DNA of 64,000 bases from Rhizobium sp. CIAT894. Its GTDB lineage: Bacteria; Pseudomonadota; Alphaproteobacteria; Rhizobiales; Rhizobiaceae. The DNA is taken from the NCBI RefSeq assembly GCF_000172795.2, contig NZ_CP020947.1, forward strand, positions 1,801,001 through 1,865,000. The letters run 5' to 3'. The position numbers and the translations under genes were made by a program. Shown one piece after another: positions 62,530-64,000 of this stretch (position 1 is the stretch's first letter; each line of letters starts with the position of its first letter). The notes beneath the pieces are model-generated. The model made no database searches. It saw nothing but the letters and a program-made list of their open reading frames with translations, and had not been told where the DNA came from.

Positions 62530-63453
62530 TTACGCGCCGCCGAACTTCCAGACCGGGATGCCGAGCTTCTTGGCCTTGTCGGCGAGGTTGTCGCTAATGC
62601 CCGTGCCCGGGAAATGCATCACGCCCTTCGGCACGATCTCCAGCATCTCGTCATTGCGCTTGAACGGTGCGGCACGGCCGTGCTTCGTCCAGTCGGGTGC
62701 GAAGCCGATTTGCGGGACATTGCGATTCTTCGCCCAGAGCGAGGCAATTTTCTCTGCGCCCTTCGGCGACTTGCCGTGGACGAGGACCATATTGGGGTGC
62801 TTTTGATGCACCTGATCGAGCTTGGCCCAGATGAGCCGGTGATCGTTAAAGTCGAGCCCGCCGGTGACGGCGATCTTCGGGCCTGGAGGAAGTAGGACCT
62901 CCTGATCGGCACGCTTTTTCGCCATCAGGAAGTCGCGGCTGTCGATCATCGCCGAGGTAAGATTGCGATGGTTGACCTTCGATCCGCTGCGCGGGAGCCA
63001 CGGCTTGCCGACATGGCGTTCGTAGTGTTCGGCGGCCTGGTCGCGCATCAGTTCGAAGGCCGCCTGGCGTTCGAGGAGCGTCTGGCCCTCGGCGATCTGG
63101 CGCTCGAGTTCGACCGACTTCACCTCGCTGCCATCCTGTTCCCGCTGCGAGCGCTTCTGGGCCTGCTCGTTGTCGTCGAGTTCGCGTGTGATCCGTTCGG
63201 TGGCGCGGTGGAAGACATTGACGGTCGACCAGAGGAGATCGTCGAGGTCGGGTTCGAGGCGTGTGTCCTCCAGCGTGACGATCAGGGCGTCGAAGATGTC
63301 GGCGACGGCACCGGCGACTGAATTGCCGTCCGGGAGGAGCCGTTGATCCGGTTCATCGGCGAAGGGCCGGTAGCCGTGGAGCTGAAGTTCGTTGAGGACG
63401 TGATCGGTGGGTGAGGATTCGTGGTGCGGTTCGAAGTCGTCGTGCGCGTTCAT
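62530..63453 (-). CDS. DUF2493 (SLOG superfamily) protein
   Basis: A 307-residue protein: hydrophilic, helical N-terminal 180 residues with likely coiled coil (ELERQIAEGQTLLERQAAFEL), then a C-terminal DUF2493/YspA-like SLOG domain: KIAVTGGLDFNDHRLIWAKL, NMVLVHGKSPKGAEKIASLWA and GFAPDW. SLOG domains bind nucleotides or NAD derivatives; the role on mobile elements is unknown. The start is the ATG at 63453 (MNAHDDFEPHH). Confidence 0.88.
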   Translation of the reverse strand: MNAHDDFEPHHESSPTDHVLNELQLHGYRPFADEPDQRLLPDGNSVAGAVADIFDALIVTLEDTRLEPDLDDLLWSTVNVFHRATERITRELDDNEQAQKRSQREQDGSEVKSVELERQIAEGQTLLERQAAFELMRDQAAEHYERHVGKPWLPRSGSKVNHRNLTSAMIDSRDFLMAKKRADQEVLLPPGPKIAVTGGLDFNDHRLIWAKLDQVHQKHPNMVLVHGKSPKGAEKIASLWAKNRNVPQIGFAPDWTKHGRAAPFKRNDEMLEIVPKGVMHFPGTGISDNLADKAKKLGIPVWKFGGA

Positions 63454-63760
63454 GGGATGCTCCGTCGGTAGGACCGCGACCGTCGCGGCCTTCATGGCGA
63501 CGAAGCCCACCGGCGGGACGGCCTTGCACCCGGAGCGCAGCGCAGGGCCGAAGCGCAGCGGAGGATGGCGAAGGACGGCTATTTTGCCTCGCGATGGAAA
63601 GGCGCGGTACGCGCCGCCGGAAAATAGTCGACCGCCGCCATTGCCGGGCCGGCCCGACTGTGGGCCGATCGCCCTCTCGAAGGCCGAGGCGCGGTCCTCT
63701 CAGGCGACTTGGGGCATCCGGACGGGCGTGGCGTCACCGCCGCCACCTTCCTCCTGCCGG
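63454..63760 (-). other. Leader-like stretch upstream of the DUF2493 gene
   Basis: No supportable gene. On the minus strand CTATTTT (63622-63628 region) and AAAATAG (63579-63585 region) can pair around an inner perfect hairpin GGCGCG-GTA-CGCGCC (63601-63615). The arrangement suggests a structured RNA or a terminator of the toprim gene. Confidence 0.4.
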
Positions 63761-64000
63761 CTAGGCCGCCAGCGCCATGAAACGCTCCACGTCCTGCGGT
63801 CCGATCTGCATCCGGGTTTGGCTTCTGACCGCGTCGATGCCGAGGGTGCGGAGATCCTCGTTGAAGTCGCCGAGCTGGGGCGAGATCACGATCGCCTCGA
63901 TCCCGGCCGCATTCGCCCGTTCAACTAGGCTGTCGCGCGCACCATCACCGGCCGGATCGTCGTCGCGCAGGATGTAGAGCCGCCGCAGCGTGTCCGGGAA
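63761..64000 (-). CDS. Toprim-domain protein, C-terminal end only
   Basis: The last 79 residues of a protein that starts beyond the window. LRRLYILRDDDPAGDGARDSL has the acidic DxD cluster of toprim nucleotidyl-transferase/nuclease domains, followed by ANAAGIEAIVISPQLGDFNEDL. In these elements it ends a large primase/helicase-like protein. The rest cannot be judged. Confidence 0.8.
   Translation of the reverse strand, partial: FPDTLRRLYILRDDDPAGDGARDSLVERANAAGIEAIVISPQLGDFNEDLRTLGIDAVRSQTRMQIGPQDVERFMALAA

Noticed and set aside
1..64000. CRISPR arrays, rRNA and tRNA genes, complete insertion sequences, integrase
   Set aside because: None found: no regularly spaced repeats beyond the three iterons, no tRNA-like TTCGA arm in a cloverleaf setting, and no transposase or integrase frame.

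Overview
The window looks like chromosome of a Rhizobiaceae bacterium, most likely Rhizobium or a close relative, carrying a large integrative/conjugative or plasmid-like element. The basis is high GC, a NasS/NasT-controlled assimilatory nitrate/nitrite operon, EcfG-type (GGAAC-N16/17-CGTT-like) promoters in front of stress genes, and an alphaproteobacterial Trb/TraG/RepA-ParA/DUF2840/DUF736/DUF2285 transfer module. The species is inference; no rRNA or tRNA gene was seen to confirm it.

1-6 kb, nitrate assimilation, all on the minus strand: nasT, nasS, a 390-bp regulatory gap, a narK-type transporter, and nirB cut by the window start. The gap holds a full sigma-54 -24/-12 match, a hexaloop hairpin of the kind ANTAR proteins bind, and an intrinsic terminator just before the transporter. 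The layout supports NtrC/sigma-54 initiation plus NasT antitermination, with NasS as the nitrate sensor that holds NasT.

6-19 kb, ordinary chromosome with a stress flavour: 1-Cys peroxiredoxin, a secreted protein, a lytic transglycosylase, an NAD-dependent epimerase-like protein, glycerate 2-kinase, a DUF6074 protein, a frameshifted PHB-depolymerase-like esterase, two convergent low-affinity-iron-permease paralogues with EcfG-like promoters, a large KatE-type catalase, a 25-residue membrane peptide with its own strong RBS, a coupled set of small ORFs, a small lipoprotein and a Tyr/Arg-rich secreted protein.

About 19.3-39.35 kb, accessory cargo: a protein ending in an SSB-like acidic tip, divergent from a PD-(D/E)XK nuclease candidate; then a five-gene, fully overlapping restriction operon (hsdM-hsdS-HEPN-like-hsdR-mrr) bracketed by two diverged direct copies of an AbiEi-antitoxin-like winged-helix ORF. 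Next comes an electrophile-response-like cluster: LysR, an isonitrile hydratase-like DJ-1 protein, three NmrA-type reductases, two limonene-epoxide-hydrolase-like proteins, one AraC and two HxlR regulators.

39.3-64 kb, element backbone, all on the minus strand: trbBCDEJ-trbK-trbLFGI-DUF2274 (mating pair formation), CopG, TraG coupling protein, a VirD2/RlxS-type relaxase, a candidate oriT, lytic transglycosylase, DUF736, TraF peptidase, DUF2840, RHH protein, ParA, an iteron array (candidate oriV), RepA, an AlpA-type HTH, a frameshifted DUF6499-DUF2285 regulator, an XRE regulator with a perfect palindromic operator, a second DUF736, small and membrane proteins, a DUF2493 protein and the end of a toprim protein. 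No integrase lies in the window, so whether this is an ICE or an integrated plasmid is open; the far end is beyond 64 kb.
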